From a virus, in IMG/VR virus record IMGVR_UViG_3300037010_001702, positions 62,001-126,000 of that record: a stretch of DNA of 64,000 nt, one strand, 5' to 3'. Below, piece by piece: positions 1 to 8,134 of the stretch. The notes beneath the pieces are model-generated. The model made no database searches. It saw only the letters and a program-made list of their open reading frames with translations, and had not been told where the DNA came from. The translations under genes and the position numbers were made by a program. Numbering within the stretch: the stretch's first letter is position 1; every line of letters starts with the position of its first letter.

Positions 1-1
1 T

Positions 2-448
2 ACTGCTGACGGCTCAGCATACGAGTATAATAATCTAATGCATGTTAGCGGCGATCCTATACCACCAAAATCAGAATTAGATCCATATCTTATAAAGGTT
101 CTTCAGAATAACAAGTGGAAAGAAATTCAAACGTACAGAGATCAACGTAAAGTATTAGGTACTTTCGTTGTAGACAAATGGTTTAACTCAGATGACTTCT
201 CCCGTATTCAACAACTGGGATTAGTTATGATGGGGACGAATATGCCGCCAGGCATTATGTGGAAGACTATGGATGGTTCATTCATTCCTATGACCCCACA
301 GTTGGCGCAGCAATTGTTCTTTGCTGTTGCAACACAGGATATGGTAATCTTCGGAGTTGCGGAGCATCATAGAGTAGCTATGATGGCTTCATCTCACCCA
401 GATACATATGATTTTTCACAAGGTTGGCCTAAAGTGTATGGAGAATAA
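2..448 (+). CDS. DUF4376-like phage protein, 3' part (runs off window start)
   Basis: The frame is open from base 2 to the stop at 446-448, so the gene begins before the window and the first internal ATG at 38 need not be its start. The visible C-terminal part has the conserved pattern of DUF4376-type phage proteins: a charged segment (KEIQTYRDQRK), then GKWF-like VDKWFNSDDFSRIQQL, then WKTMDGSFIPMTPQLAQQL. In known phages this domain usually sits at the C-terminus of tail-fibre or fibre-associated proteins. The next gene starts 2 nt after the stop, so the two are probably co-transcribed. The family call rests on recalled pattern only. Confidence 0.6.
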   Translation, partial: TADGSAYEYNNLMHVSGDPIPPKSELDPYLIKVLQNNKWKEIQTYRDQRKVLGTFVVDKWFNSDDFSRIQQLGLVMMGTNMPPGIMWKTMDGSFIPMTPQLAQQLFFAVATQDMVIFGVAEHHRVAMMASSHPDTYDFSQGWPKVYGE

Positions 449-450
449 CT

Positions 451-1086
451 ATGCAAGATTTTCTTAGAAAGTATTTTGGATGGTTGGTGAATTGGATTTC
501 ATCTACTATCGGTAAAATTAATTGGAAACAAACTCATCCAATTACAGATGCGGATAAAGCACTGATCATGTCTATGCTCGAAAAAGATTATTACATTATT
601 GCTACACGACATAGTAATCATTTGTCAACTTATGCAATTAGCTTGGCTGGATTCTGCTGTACAGGAAGATGGAGCACTTATGGCCATGTATGCATGAATC
701 TTGAAGGTGATGCCCCAGGAAAAGAAGATTTCCGTTTGGTTGAGGCTGTTGGAGTTGGGTCAAAGTATTCCACGTTTGATGAAGTATTTGGCGACTGTGA
801 TGGGGTTGCTCTTCTGAAGCCACGTAATATGTCAATTGACCAATGGACATTAGTTCTAGACAAAGCAAAATCAGAAGTCGGTAAACCATATGATACGCTA
901 TTTGATCTTTCAAATGATAAAGCAGTAAGTTGTGTTGAATTAGTTAGAGATGCTCTTCAAGGTGAACAAAACTATGCAACCGACTTTGCCAACTTTGATC
1001 GCATGATAAATAAGATCAACAATCTTACTCCTCAAATGTTCAGAGACTGCCCAGACTTTGAGGTTGTTCTTGAAATAAAGAGATAA
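451..1086 (+). CDS. Permuted papain-like (YiiX/NlpC-P60 type) hydrolase
   Basis: A 211-aa protein with the order of motifs expected for circularly permuted NlpC/P60 (YiiX/YebB-like) enzymes. A histidine in GHVCMNLEG (His79) precedes the presumed nucleophile Cys161 in AVSCVELVRDAL, which follows a GKPYDTLFDL segment. Such enzymes cleave amide or ester bonds in peptidoglycan peptides or lipids. The N-terminus (FLRKYFGWLVNWISSTIG) is amphipathic or hydrophobic, so membrane association is possible. It starts 2 nt after the DUF4376-like gene and ends immediately before the next start codon, consistent with an operon. Substrate and role are unknown. Confidence 0.55.
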   Translation: MQDFLRKYFGWLVNWISSTIGKINWKQTHPITDADKALIMSMLEKDYYIIATRHSNHLSTYAISLAGFCCTGRWSTYGHVCMNLEGDAPGKEDFRLVEAVGVGSKYSTFDEVFGDCDGVALLKPRNMSIDQWTLVLDKAKSEVGKPYDTLFDLSNDKAVSCVELVRDALQGEQNYATDFANFDRMINKINNLTPQMFRDCPDFEVVLEIKR

Positions 1087-1467
1087 ATGTCAATTAACGC
1101 CTGCTCGATTAACGAGTTCACAATTAACACCCTGTGTGGAAGACGTCGGCAGGCTATCATTGATAGTCTGCGTCCACCAGTTCCTGTTATAGGTGAGCGT
1201 GGACATCCACAGCACGTTAATCCTGTAACGCAGGTTCCTATGAGCATCTTCAGAAGAGATGCTGATAGAGACGATGATGTTGAGATCACTAACCTTGAAC
1301 AGTCGCACGTGTCGGTCACTATCCAGTTTGCTGGGCAGACCTTCAGTCAGATACTTGAACGCCCAAGCTTTGATCCTGTGGTAACTGTTTACGGTATATC
1401 AGTTTCTGATCAAATAGACGAACAAGTAAGTATTACTGATTTTAGAATGCACGTTCTAAATGCATAA
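1087..1467 (+). CDS. Hypothetical phage protein (126 aa)
   Basis: I do not recognise this family. The start ATG directly abuts the stop of the preceding gene, indicating translational coupling. The N-terminal third is rich in Arg/Pro (RRRQAIIDSLRPPVPVIGER). The C-terminal half looks like a small beta-rich domain (VEITNLEQSHVSVTIQFAGQ, then PVVTVYGISVSDQ). Its last codons overlap the first codons of the decayed GIY-YIG gene at 1460. There is no signal peptide or membrane segment. Confidence 0.6.
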   Translation: MSINACSINEFTINTLCGRRRQAIIDSLRPPVPVIGERGHPQHVNPVTQVPMSIFRRDADRDDDVEITNLEQSHVSVTIQFAGQTFSQILERPSFDPVVTVYGISVSDQIDEQVSITDFRMHVLNA

Positions 1468-1745
1468 TTTCTACTGCTACATTTGGTTTAATCCTAAGAA
1501 CGATTCACTAATATATGTTGGCAAGGGCCATTGGGCCAAATCTCATCTTCAATCAAAGCAAACACGACTAAGTAAATTATTGAACAAGAGAAATTAAGAT
1601 TATTTTTCCATCTGGTGAGGAACAGGTTATTTCTAATCTGAATAGCTTCTGTAAAGCACGCTCGCTTAATCAGGGAAATATGACTATCATTGCTAAGAAC
1701 GGCAGGCCGAAGCAACATAAAGGTTTCAAATGCCAGTATGTATAA
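1460..1745 (+). pseudogene. Decayed GIY-YIG homing endonuclease (N- and C-terminal pieces)
   Basis: Two short pieces remain in different frames. From ATG 1460 a 45-codon frame reads MHNFYCYIWFNPKNDSLIY followed by VGKG, the start of a GIY-YIG nuclease domain, and stops at 1595-1597. From 1596 another frame reads through SGEEQVISNLNSFCKARSLN and ends in KQHKGFKCQYV at 1743-1745. This is the helix-turn-helix (NUMOD/IENR1-like) DNA-binding tail seen at the end of phage homing endonucleases. The catalytic middle is missing, so a deletion plus frameshift has inactivated the gene. Its last codons merge into the late promoter at 1741. Confidence 0.7.
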
Positions 1746-1748
1746 ATA
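1741..1748 (+). promoter_or_regulatory. T4-type late promoter TATAAATA
   Basis: An exact TATAAATA box 28 nt upstream of the ATG at 1776. It places transcription start near 1754 and so argues against the TTG at 1749 as a start codon. Confidence 0.8.
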
Positions 1749-1775
1749 TTGCTATCAAATTCAGGATTCTTTAAA

Positions 1776-2516
1776 ATGGAATTGTCATTCCCTTCCAACA
1801 AACAAATAGAACTGACCTTCAAGGTTGGTGTAGCTGGTACTTCAAGTGCTCCTCAGTCTGTGTCTGTCGTTCTTGAAAAGAATTCCAAGTCGCAAAGCTT
1901 CTCAGCTAAGCAGGATGGAGATGATTGGATTGCACTTATCGATAACCCAGGTCACCTTTTTGGTGAAGGTGAGGTGAGTATTGCCATCAATGTTCTTCTC
2001 AACAATCGTTTATTCACCCCATTTAAGGGAGTTGCTTCCATTACCGGTGAAGTTGGTGATGAGATTGAAATTCATCCAGAGGTAAAGCCAGCTGAAGTAC
2101 CAACCCCAGAGCCAGCTGAAGTACCAACCCCAGAGCCAGTCGTTCCTCCAATGCCAGGAGTTTCGCCACCAGCTCCAGAGCCTGCAGTTACAGTTGAAGC
2201 TCCAGCTCAGCCTAAGGTCGTTAACTCGCTGCTTAAGTCGGTTGAAAAAGCAGTTCCGCCTGCACGTAAGAAGGTTACCGTCGCTGATGTGAAATCCATT
2301 TTCAAATCTACTACTGTAAAGAAACCAGTTTCTAAATCCACGTCTCAAGATAAGGAAGTTGTAGCAAATGCTACACCTCCAGTTAAGATGGGTTTACTTA
2401 AGTCAATAGAACCAGGAAACAGTGAAAAAAAAGTCAAGAAAGTAGCTGAAACAGTGAATAATGTTTCAACCGGACCTATTTTTAAGATAAAACGTTCTAA
2501 AATCATCCTTAAGTAA
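1776..2516 (+). CDS. Late structural-type protein with beta domain and Pro/Glu linker
   Basis: I do not recognise this 246-aa protein with certainty. Residues 1-95 look like a beta-sandwich domain (MELSFPSNKQIELTFKVGVA onward). Residues about 100-145 are a Pro/Glu/Val linker with a duplicated PAEVPTPE unit, and the C-terminus is basic with GLLKSIE and SLLKSVE motifs. The late promoter at 1741 implies a virion or assembly role. The N-terminal domain plus flexible charged tail is reminiscent of prohead core proteins of T4-like cyanophages, but that is only a resemblance. The start at 1776 is chosen because the alternative at 1749 lies inside the promoter's initiation region. Confidence 0.6.
   Translation: MELSFPSNKQIELTFKVGVAGTSSAPQSVSVVLEKNSKSQSFSAKQDGDDWIALIDNPGHLFGEGEVSIAINVLLNNRLFTPFKGVASITGEVGDEIEIHPEVKPAEVPTPEPAEVPTPEPVVPPMPGVSPPAPEPAVTVEAPAQPKVVNSLLKSVEKAVPPARKKVTVADVKSIFKSTTVKKPVSKSTSQDKEVVANATPPVKMGLLKSIEPGNSEKKVKKVAETVNNVSTGPIFKIKRSKIILK
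2087..2134 (+). repeat. 24-bp exact tandem duplication
   Basis: Two identical 24-bp units, 2087-2110 and 2111-2134, beginning gccagctgaagtacc. They encode the duplicated Pro/Glu linker unit in the gene at 1776. The length keeps the reading frame, so copy number can change linker length without breaking the protein. Confidence 0.9.
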
Positions 2517-2524
2517 CAAAACAG

Positions 2525-2553
2525 TGTACTTTCTGCAGGTTATGGGGTATAAT
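2525..2553 (+). promoter_or_regulatory. Probable sigma70-like promoter
   Basis: A perfect TATAAT at 2548-2553 with a weak -35 (TGTACT, 2525-2530) at 17-bp spacing. It lies upstream of the ATG at 2587 and inside what would be the 5' end of a longer frame beginning at 2524, supporting the shorter start. Confidence 0.5.
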
Positions 2554-2586
2554 TGCCTTAACAAACAAACAAACAGAAAGGGCATT

Positions 2587-3027
2587 ATGCTTATCCTCGT
2601 TTTTTCAGTAATAGCCATTCTTGCAGGTTGCGGAATGACTCGCACCCTTATAGTTCTGTTTTTCCTTGCCCAGGCCGCGATAGGTATGTCCTGCGCTGTT
2701 ATTATGTCACTCAGTCTTGAATACCTGTTTAGTACTAATGCCGAATGGGCTATCTTCCAAAATCACATTGAATTGGTTTTTGCTAACCAGAATTTAGACT
2801 GGTTCATGATGCCAACTCCTAATGAAACTCTTGGGCACGTTCTTTTTACACTCCCATTTCATGCTTTCTGGGCTCTCTCAAAAATTGTGTTTGTAGTGTA
2901 CCGTGATATTCCAAAGCACTTTTACTTCTGGATACCCCAAGCGATTGTATTTTACTGGGCCATAGTAATGGGAGAGGGAGTAATAAGGTCTGTTCTGTTC
3001 TTGACCCCTCCGCGCAACAATCAGTAA
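2587..3027 (+). CDS. Polytopic membrane protein
   Basis: A 146-aa hydrophobic protein with an N-terminal segment (MLILVFSVIAILAGCGM) that includes a lipobox-like LAGC. At least three more hydrophobic stretches follow (TLIVLFFLAQAAIGMSCAVI; the TLPFHAFWALSKIVFVV region; FWIPQAIVFYWAIVMG). The start at 2587 follows an AGAAAGGG ribosome-binding site and lies downstream of the -10 at 2548. A strong terminator follows at once. It could be a holin-like or superinfection-exclusion protein; the sequence does not decide. Confidence 0.6.
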   Translation: MLILVFSVIAILAGCGMTRTLIVLFFLAQAAIGMSCAVIMSLSLEYLFSTNAEWAIFQNHIELVFANQNLDWFMMPTPNETLGHVLFTLPFHAFWALSKIVFVVYRDIPKHFYFWIPQAIVFYWAIVMGEGVIRSVLFLTPPRNNQ

Positions 3028-3042
3028 AGGTCAATAAACCCC

Positions 3043-3072
3043 GTGAAAAGGGCTCCTGGGAGCCCTTTTCAC
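3043..3072. terminator. Strong hairpin terminator
   Basis: A perfect 13-bp stem (GTGAAAAGGGCTC / GAGCCCTTTTCAC) with a CTGG loop, 16 nt after the stop of the membrane protein. The stem carries AAAA/TTTT on its flanks, so it can work on both strands. Confidence 0.75.
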
Positions 3073-3125
3073 ATTGTGAAATTGCTGATGCACGGCTTCT
3101 ACCCTTTAGGATAAATAAATACATC

Positions 3126-3629
3126 ATGAAACTCTCAGACGTTTTCTACACTATTCGTAGCTACTTTAGACCATACAACGTGGTGAAAATCCAGCACCTC
3201 CCAAGAACTTGGTGCGATCGAGATCACGTCATGTTTCACGCAATGTTTCAGATTTTGGTTGACTTTGTAGAACTTGAACACCCTTTCACCAATGACTATG
3301 AAATGAAAAAGCGCTTTACTAATCGTGAAGCGATGAGAACAGCCATTTTGAAAAAGCGCAGCCCCGCCTACATTGAAGAAAATTACTTTTCAGGCAACTG
3401 CTCAGCTGGTGAGAAGATTGCTCGTATGAGTAACGCTATTTCCAGAGTGATGATAGATGAAGAAGTGTTTGCTCTGTACGAATGGTACAAAGATAAGAAA
3501 TATGAACTGCCTAAAGAAGTTTGGATGTCATGTGATGACACCTCACTCGAAGCTGACGATGCTAACGATAAGAAGATTGACGAAATGCTGCATCGTCTTT
3601 TAGCAATACGAAAGCACCTATGGACTTAG
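3126..3629 (+). CDS. Hypothetical phage protein (167 aa)
   Basis: An unrecognised soluble protein. The middle carries a His/Met-rich helix (CDRDHVMFHAMFQILVDFVE) followed by FTNDYEMKKRFTNREAMR. The C-terminus is acidic, then helical (DEMLHRLLAIRKHL). A GATAAATA late-promoter-like box lies about 10 nt upstream of the ATG, which is too close for a normal leader. The ClpP-like gene starts 1 nt after its stop, implying one transcript. Confidence 0.6.
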   Translation: MKLSDVFYTIRSYFRPYNVVKIQHLPRTWCDRDHVMFHAMFQILVDFVELEHPFTNDYEMKKRFTNREAMRTAILKKRSPAYIEENYFSGNCSAGEKIARMSNAISRVMIDEEVFALYEWYKDKKYELPKEVWMSCDDTSLEADDANDKKIDEMLHRLLAIRKHLWT

Positions 3630-3630
3630 A

Positions 3631-4275
3631 ATGAAAAATTATCTTGAGAATTCCGATGGGAGCAGAATTGATTTTAACGATATATCGTTAGAGTCTTTCG
3701 GCTCCCATATGTTTTTTGGGGAGGTGGATAATGATACCACGTCCAGTGCGGTTGAATTTATCCTAAAGGCAAATCAAATTTTCCCAGACAGACGGGACCT
3801 AACACTCTACATTAATAGCGTAGGTGGTGATGTTGCTGGAGGTTTTGGTCTTATAGACATTATGCAAGTGTCTAAGCTTCCAATAAGAACTGTGGGTCTT
3901 GGAAACATTATGTCAATGGGGGTCCTTATGCTCTGCGCAGGAGCTAAGGGTAAGCGCTACATGACTAAGAACACTCAAGTAATGGCACACCAATTCTCAG
4001 ATCATACTGATGGAAAATTCCATGAAATTATTTCTGTCTATAAGGCTGAGCTCTACATGGAGCAACAGTTCCTTCATCACTTCAAGACATTCACAAACTT
4101 AAAGGACAAGCAAATCAAGGACATCTTGTTCGGTCCTTCTGACCGCTGGTTGTCTCCGAGCGAATGCAAGAAGTTCGGAATTGTAGATCATGTGGTAGAT
4201 GAACTGCCGCACTTTAATCTTGAACTTCCTGCTCCTGTGACTTCGCGGAAATCAATGCCTCGATCTCAGAAATAA
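3631..4275 (+). CDS. ClpP-like serine protease
   Basis: A 214-aa protein with the ClpP/crotonase fold signature: LTLYINSVGGDVAGGFGLID, then the nucleophile Ser95 in GNIMSMGVLMLCAGAKGKRY, His120 in QVMAHQF, and an aspartate candidate Asp171 in GPSDRWLSP. Spacing and order match the Ser-His-Asp triad of bacterial ClpP. No Clp ATPase gene is visible in the window, so it may act alone in capsid or other virion protein maturation, or recruit a host unfoldase. Its 3' end overlaps an antisense gene (4214-4429) by 62 nt. Confidence 0.85.
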   Translation: MKNYLENSDGSRIDFNDISLESFGSHMFFGEVDNDTTSSAVEFILKANQIFPDRRDLTLYINSVGGDVAGGFGLIDIMQVSKLPIRTVGLGNIMSMGVLMLCAGAKGKRYMTKNTQVMAHQFSDHTDGKFHEIISVYKAELYMEQQFLHHFKTFTNLKDKQIKDILFGPSDRWLSPSECKKFGIVDHVVDELPHFNLELPAPVTSRKSMPRSQK

Positions 4276-4429
4276 ATCGTAGGTATTGGTTAGTGAATGA
4301 AGCATTGATGCCTTTCATGTTGTAGTAACGGTCGGTCATCTGCATCCGCACGTCTATCAACTGCTGGACTGACATCCCAGGCCAATCTGATTTAGGTGGG
4401 ATTACAATGGCTTCTTTATCTTCTGACAT
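4214..4429 (-). CDS. Small hypothetical protein antisense to ClpP-like gene end
   Basis: A 71-aa frame on the minus strand with a good ribosome-binding site (AGGAGATAAACT before the ATG). The protein MSEDKEAIVIPPKSDWPGMS... has a compact helical look (QQLIDVRMQMTDRYYNMKG, then FISEIEALISAKSQEQE) and normal composition, so I accept it as a real gene. It is the only - strand gene of ordinary type in the first 36 kb apart from mobile endonucleases. Function is unknown; tail-to-tail overlap with the protease gene could allow antisense interference. Confidence 0.6.
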   Translation of the reverse strand: MSEDKEAIVIPPKSDWPGMSVQQLIDVRMQMTDRYYNMKGINASFTNQYLRFISEIEALISAKSQEQEVQD

Positions 4430-4493
4430 AGTTTATCTCCTATGATATGTAGATATTTAATGAATCCAGTATATCAGTTTGCGGTGGGAAGGG

Positions 4494-4501
4494 TATAAAT
4501 A
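4494..4501 (+). promoter_or_regulatory. T4-type late promoter TATAAATA
   Basis: An exact TATAAATA box 41 nt upstream of the ATG at 4543. Confidence 0.8.
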
Positions 4502-4542
4502 AACAAGAAAATGCAGATGTGCAGCTCTTTATAGGGAATAGA

Positions 4543-4935
4543 ATGAGACTCAATGAAATTAAACAAGTGAATGTCGGTGAATACAATCTTGCAGAAGGCG
4601 TAATTCCAGTGCACATATCTATAACATTGGAGCAGGTTATTTCTGCTGGTAAGGTCACAAACAACGTCCAAAACTTCATTATGGCTGGCCTCATCAGCAT
4701 GTTTAAGGATGGTGGGCCAACTCGTTGGCCTCGAGACCTTAATTCATACGCGATGGCAACAAGTGCTGAGCTGGTAGAAGCTGTCAAGAATCTTTCCCCC
4801 ACTGACTCTGTTCAAATGGCACACTGGCTCCTTCAACAGCTTGCTAATCCGGCGAGCTTTGAATCCAATCCGTACTGTAACTCTGGGATGCAGATGAATG
4901 AATGGGTTCGCTGGGTATTGCGCAGACAAGACTAA
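4543..4935 (+). CDS. Hypothetical late protein (130 aa)
   Basis: The start at 4543 is preferred because an ATAGGGAATAG ribosome-binding site precedes it and a late promoter lies just upstream. A GTG at 4519 would add nine residues without a site. The protein MRLNEIKQVNVGEYNLAEGV... is predicted soluble and mostly helical, ending NEWVRWVLRRQD. I do not recognise a family. Late expression suggests a virion or assembly function. Confidence 0.6.
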   Translation: MRLNEIKQVNVGEYNLAEGVIPVHISITLEQVISAGKVTNNVQNFIMAGLISMFKDGGPTRWPRDLNSYAMATSAELVEAVKNLSPTDSVQMAHWLLQQLANPASFESNPYCNSGMQMNEWVRWVLRRQD

Positions 4936-5035
4936 TTTCCCGTAACATTTTAACTAAGAAAGGAGTAGGACTCTCAATAGCTGAACATTGCCCGGTGATT
5001 GACTTTATCAACCAAACCAATTAAGGAGTACCTTA

Positions 5036-5845
5036 ATGACAGCTAAGCGTAAACAGCGCTATCCACAACCTGTCCCTGAAACATCAGCAGGCACAAAAGT
5101 CAAAGTTAGACAACAACTCAAAGCGAAAAACTTTACGCAAGAGATGTACATCGAATCGCTCCAAGAACAGCCCCTTACGATCTGTAGTGGTCCAGCTGGT
5201 TCAGGAAAAACCTACCTCGTCACCCACATCGCCGTTAAAAAGCTCATTGACAATCACGTCAATAAGATTATTCTTACACGTCCTGTAGTAGAGGCTGGCG
5301 AACACTTGGGATTCTTGCCTGGTACTTTGGAAGAGAAGTTAGATCCATATCTACTTCCACTTATGGACGCTATTGAGGACCATGTAGGTCCGACAATGGC
5401 TAAAAAGTTAGTTGAGTCTGGAAAGATTGAAGTTGCACCACTAGCATTCATGCGCGGGAGAACCTTCAACAATGCTTTCGTTATTCTCGATGAAGCTCAA
5501 AATGCAACTGTTGAGCAGATAAGAATGTTCGTCACAAGACAGGGTTATGATAGCATCTTCGCTATCAATGGTGATCTAAGTCAAACCGACTTGGTGAAGC
5601 CAAGGGACGCTGGAGCCGATTGGGAAAATGGGCTTCAGTATATTATTCGCAAACTTAAGGGGAGGGACGCAAATATCAACTATATAGAATTCCTAAACAG
5701 AGACGTTGTTCGTTCGTCAATGGTTCAGAGAATACTTACTTTGCTAGACGCACCTGAACCAAAGAAACAAGCTGAAAACCCCGCACGGGTAATTGGCGCT
5801 AGACACTCATTCATAGACGAGCCTCAGGGTATCGCACTACAGTAA
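5036..5845 (+). CDS. phoH: PhoH-like P-loop ATPase
   Basis: A 269-aa protein with Walker A SGPAGSGKTYL (Lys58), Walker B AFVILDEAQNATVEQ, and the PhoH-specific TRPVVEAGEHLGFLPG segment, all in the usual order. PhoH-like ATPases are common in marine and other environmental T4-like phages. Their role is unsettled; RNA-related or phosphate-stress functions have been proposed. It has a strong ribosome-binding site (AAGGAGTACCTTAATG) and is followed by a hairpin at 5870. It appears monocistronic. Confidence 0.92.
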   Translation: MTAKRKQRYPQPVPETSAGTKVKVRQQLKAKNFTQEMYIESLQEQPLTICSGPAGSGKTYLVTHIAVKKLIDNHVNKIILTRPVVEAGEHLGFLPGTLEEKLDPYLLPLMDAIEDHVGPTMAKKLVESGKIEVAPLAFMRGRTFNNAFVILDEAQNATVEQIRMFVTRQGYDSIFAINGDLSQTDLVKPRDAGADWENGLQYIIRKLKGRDANINYIEFLNRDVVRSSMVQRILTLLDAPEPKKQAENPARVIGARHSFIDEPQGIALQ

Positions 5846-5869
5846 GTAGCTAGCACTTCATCAATAGAC

Positions 5870-5901
5870 CTGGGCTGATTTCAAAGGAGGGATCAGCCCA
5901 G
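5870..5901. terminator. Hairpin after phoH
   Basis: A perfect 10-bp stem CTGGGCTGAT / ATCAGCCCAG with a 12-nt loop that contains a strong Shine-Dalgarno-like AAAGGAGGG but no start codon. There is no T-tract, so it may be a processing or stability element rather than an intrinsic terminator. Confidence 0.5.
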
Positions 5902-5908
5902 CGTTTCG

Positions 5909-5916
5909 TATAAATA
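5909..5916 (+). promoter_or_regulatory. T4-type late promoter TATAAATA
   Basis: An exact TATAAATA box upstream of the fibre genes at 5993 and 6767, leaving a leader of about 70 nt. Confidence 0.8.
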
Positions 5917-5992
5917 CTCTGATTATGCTGCTTAATTATCACCGCCTTTTGAGCAGTACCTTAATTTAGTGAAGCGGCACTAAGGAGTACTA

Positions 5993-6754
5993 ATGACGAC
6001 TTATACAGTTACCTGGTCAAGCAACAACGCTGAGGGTATTGCTGGGAAAACAGCAATTTCTATCCCGCAGCAAACGCTCGACACAACATCTACTACACTT
6101 ACCCTCACGGGAAAAGGCACCCAATACGGGCAAATTCAGCAGCAGAACTTCATCCGCTTGCTTGAGAACTTTGCTTCCGTCATTCCTCCTGTTAATCCTA
6201 CAGTGGGACAGCTTTGGTTCAATCCAACTGATGCTGCTCTTTACTGCTGCGCCGAGCTCGCTCAAACGCCAGGACAGACACTTTTCTATCAGTCAAATGG
6301 TAAGGGGTGGATCAATATAGGTAACATTGGTGCTACGTCTGGTCCAATTACGGTGCTCGCGTCCAGTATTATCAATGCACTTGGTTACACACCATACCCA
6401 ACTGAAACAAATCCTAATGGATACATTGCTTCAGTAAGCTCTACAAATATCACTAATGCTCTTGGCTACATCCCATATAATGCAGCCAATCCTAATAGCT
6501 ACATTAGTGCCGCTCAAGCTCCTGTGCAGTCAGTTGCTGGTAAGACGGGGGCAGTTGCCCTCGCTCAAGCTGACATTACTGGTCTTAAGACCACAGACAT
6601 GCCCACCTTCGCTGGAGTAAGCCTTAGAGGAGGTACTGCTGCCGCCATTAATCCTACAGATCCAGTTGATGGAGACATAAAGGTCGCTGGTTCAATCATT
6701 TCAATCTATGCTGCGGGTGGGTGGAACCAAGTATTCCCAGCGGTCTACTCTTAA
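5993..6754 (+). CDS. Tail-fibre-like protein (short paralogue)
   Basis: A 253-aa virion protein. The N-terminal about 110 residues carry the pattern QIQQQNFIRLLENFAS followed by VNPTVGQLWFNPTD, shared with the next gene and typical of phage tail-fibre attachment domains. Then come repeats of the form I.NALGYTPYP.. NP.GYI (two copies), the collagen-like/phage_fiber_2 type repeat. A VQSVAGKTGAVAL motif follows. A late promoter lies upstream. It is probably a fibre subunit, truncated relative to its 452-aa neighbour. Confidence 0.8.
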   Translation: MTTYTVTWSSNNAEGIAGKTAISIPQQTLDTTSTTLTLTGKGTQYGQIQQQNFIRLLENFASVIPPVNPTVGQLWFNPTDAALYCCAELAQTPGQTLFYQSNGKGWINIGNIGATSGPITVLASSIINALGYTPYPTETNPNGYIASVSSTNITNALGYIPYNAANPNSYISAAQAPVQSVAGKTGAVALAQADITGLKTTDMPTFAGVSLRGGTAAAINPTDPVDGDIKVAGSIISIYAAGGWNQVFPAVYS

Positions 6755-6766
6755 TTTGGAGACAAT

Positions 6767-8125
6767 ATGGCAGACACGATTTCATGGTCAAGCGGTGGTA
6801 CCGAGGGTATTCTTGGTAAGTCAACTATCACCATCCAAACAAAAAACGTAAACAACGAAGCATCCTCTCTTGCCCTTGTTGGGACTGGGGTTAAAAACTA
6901 TGGACCGATTGAACAGCAAAATATCATTCGTCTACTTGAGAATTTCGCATCCGCTAATCAACCAGCAAACCCAACCATTGGGCAGCTTTGGTTTAACCCA
7001 GTAGATGGTGTTCTTTATTTGTGCGTTGATCCACTACACGTTTCAAATCTAACCATTCACTACCCTGGAAATGGCATTGGCTGGGTTGACATCAGTAGCG
7101 CTCCAAGTTCATCATCGGTTATTTCAGCTCTTGGTTATACGCCATATAACGCAACGAATCCAAGTGGATATATCTCTGGTATTACTTCTGCCAATGTAAT
7201 TTCAGCTCTTGGCTACACACCATATCCAAGCACGAACCCGTACAACTACATCTCTAGCATTACCTACCAGAACGTTGTTACTGCTCTTGGTTTTACGCCA
7301 TACTCGGCTTCAAATCCAAACTCCTACATTTCAAGTAGCTCACCATCTAACATAATATCAGCACTGGGTTACACCCCTGTAAACAAAGCCGGTGATACGA
7401 TGACTGGCAATCTTGTTCTAAGTGCAAATCCAACAGCAGCCATGCATGCTGCCACTAAGCAGTACGTTGATGCTCATGGTGTAACAAGCGTTACTGTTGC
7501 TGGAGCTGCTGGAAGAATAACTGGTGGTGGCACAATTACATCAACTGGAACAGCTACTCTTGATCTCGCTGCCTCTGGGGTAGCTGCTGGCTACTACGGA
7601 ATGGCCAACATCAACGTTGATGCCTATGGTAGAATTACAAGTGCTGGAGCCGGAACTCTTACTGTTCAAGGTGTTGGTGCTCTTGCTGGTGGGGGTGTAA
7701 TTGGACAGGGTGGTACTGCCCAACTAAACATGGCCGCAATTCATGGTGGCGGAACATTTACCAATGCCACCGTTGTTCTTGACAGTTATGGTCGTGTAAC
7801 ATCTGCTGCATCAGGTGCCTCAGGAAGTGGTATTGGTGCTGGACAATCTTGGCATAACGTAAATGGTGCTCGCTCTTTCGGTACTGCATACTATAATCCT
7901 GCAAATGATGGCCGTCCTTGGATGGTTATCTACACCCCCGGTTCATCTGGTGGTCCATCTGGACAGTGCACTGCTGTTGTAAATGGACTTCAAGTCGCGG
8001 CAACCCACTCAGACACTACTAATGGTGGAACTTTCTATCCAATGTCATTTGTTGTTCCTGCGAATGGTTGGTACTATGTAACAAATGACCATAACAATAC
8101 GGCAAGCTGGGTTGAACTTTATTAA
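6767..8125 (+). CDS. Tail-fibre protein with ALGYTPY repeats
   Basis: A 452-aa paralogue of the preceding gene with the same N-terminal module (IEQQNIIRLLENFASANQPA, then GQLWFNPVDG). Four repeats of SALGYTPYNATNPSGYIS type span roughly residues 120-205, followed by MTGNLVLS..PTAAMHAATKQYVDA, a common fibre shaft-to-tip connector. The C-terminus has Gly/Ser-rich and aromatic receptor-binding character (HNVNGARSFGTAYYNPAND). It is 12 nt downstream of the short paralogue and followed closely by an assembly-like gene. Confidence 0.85.
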   Translation: MADTISWSSGGTEGILGKSTITIQTKNVNNEASSLALVGTGVKNYGPIEQQNIIRLLENFASANQPANPTIGQLWFNPVDGVLYLCVDPLHVSNLTIHYPGNGIGWVDISSAPSSSSVISALGYTPYNATNPSGYISGITSANVISALGYTPYPSTNPYNYISSITYQNVVTALGFTPYSASNPNSYISSSSPSNIISALGYTPVNKAGDTMTGNLVLSANPTAAMHAATKQYVDAHGVTSVTVAGAAGRITGGGTITSTGTATLDLAASGVAAGYYGMANINVDAYGRITSAGAGTLTVQGVGALAGGGVIGQGGTAQLNMAAIHGGGTFTNATVVLDSYGRVTSAASGASGSGIGAGQSWHNVNGARSFGTAYYNPANDGRPWMVIYTPGSSGGPSGQCTAVVNGLQVAATHSDTTNGGTFYPMSFVVPANGWYYVTNDHNNTASWVELY

Positions 8126-8134
8126 GGACTAAAA

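Noticed and set aside
3109-3121. GATAAATAAATA just before the gene at 3126 as a late promoter
   Set aside because: It would start transcription at or after the ATG, so it cannot serve that gene in the usual way.
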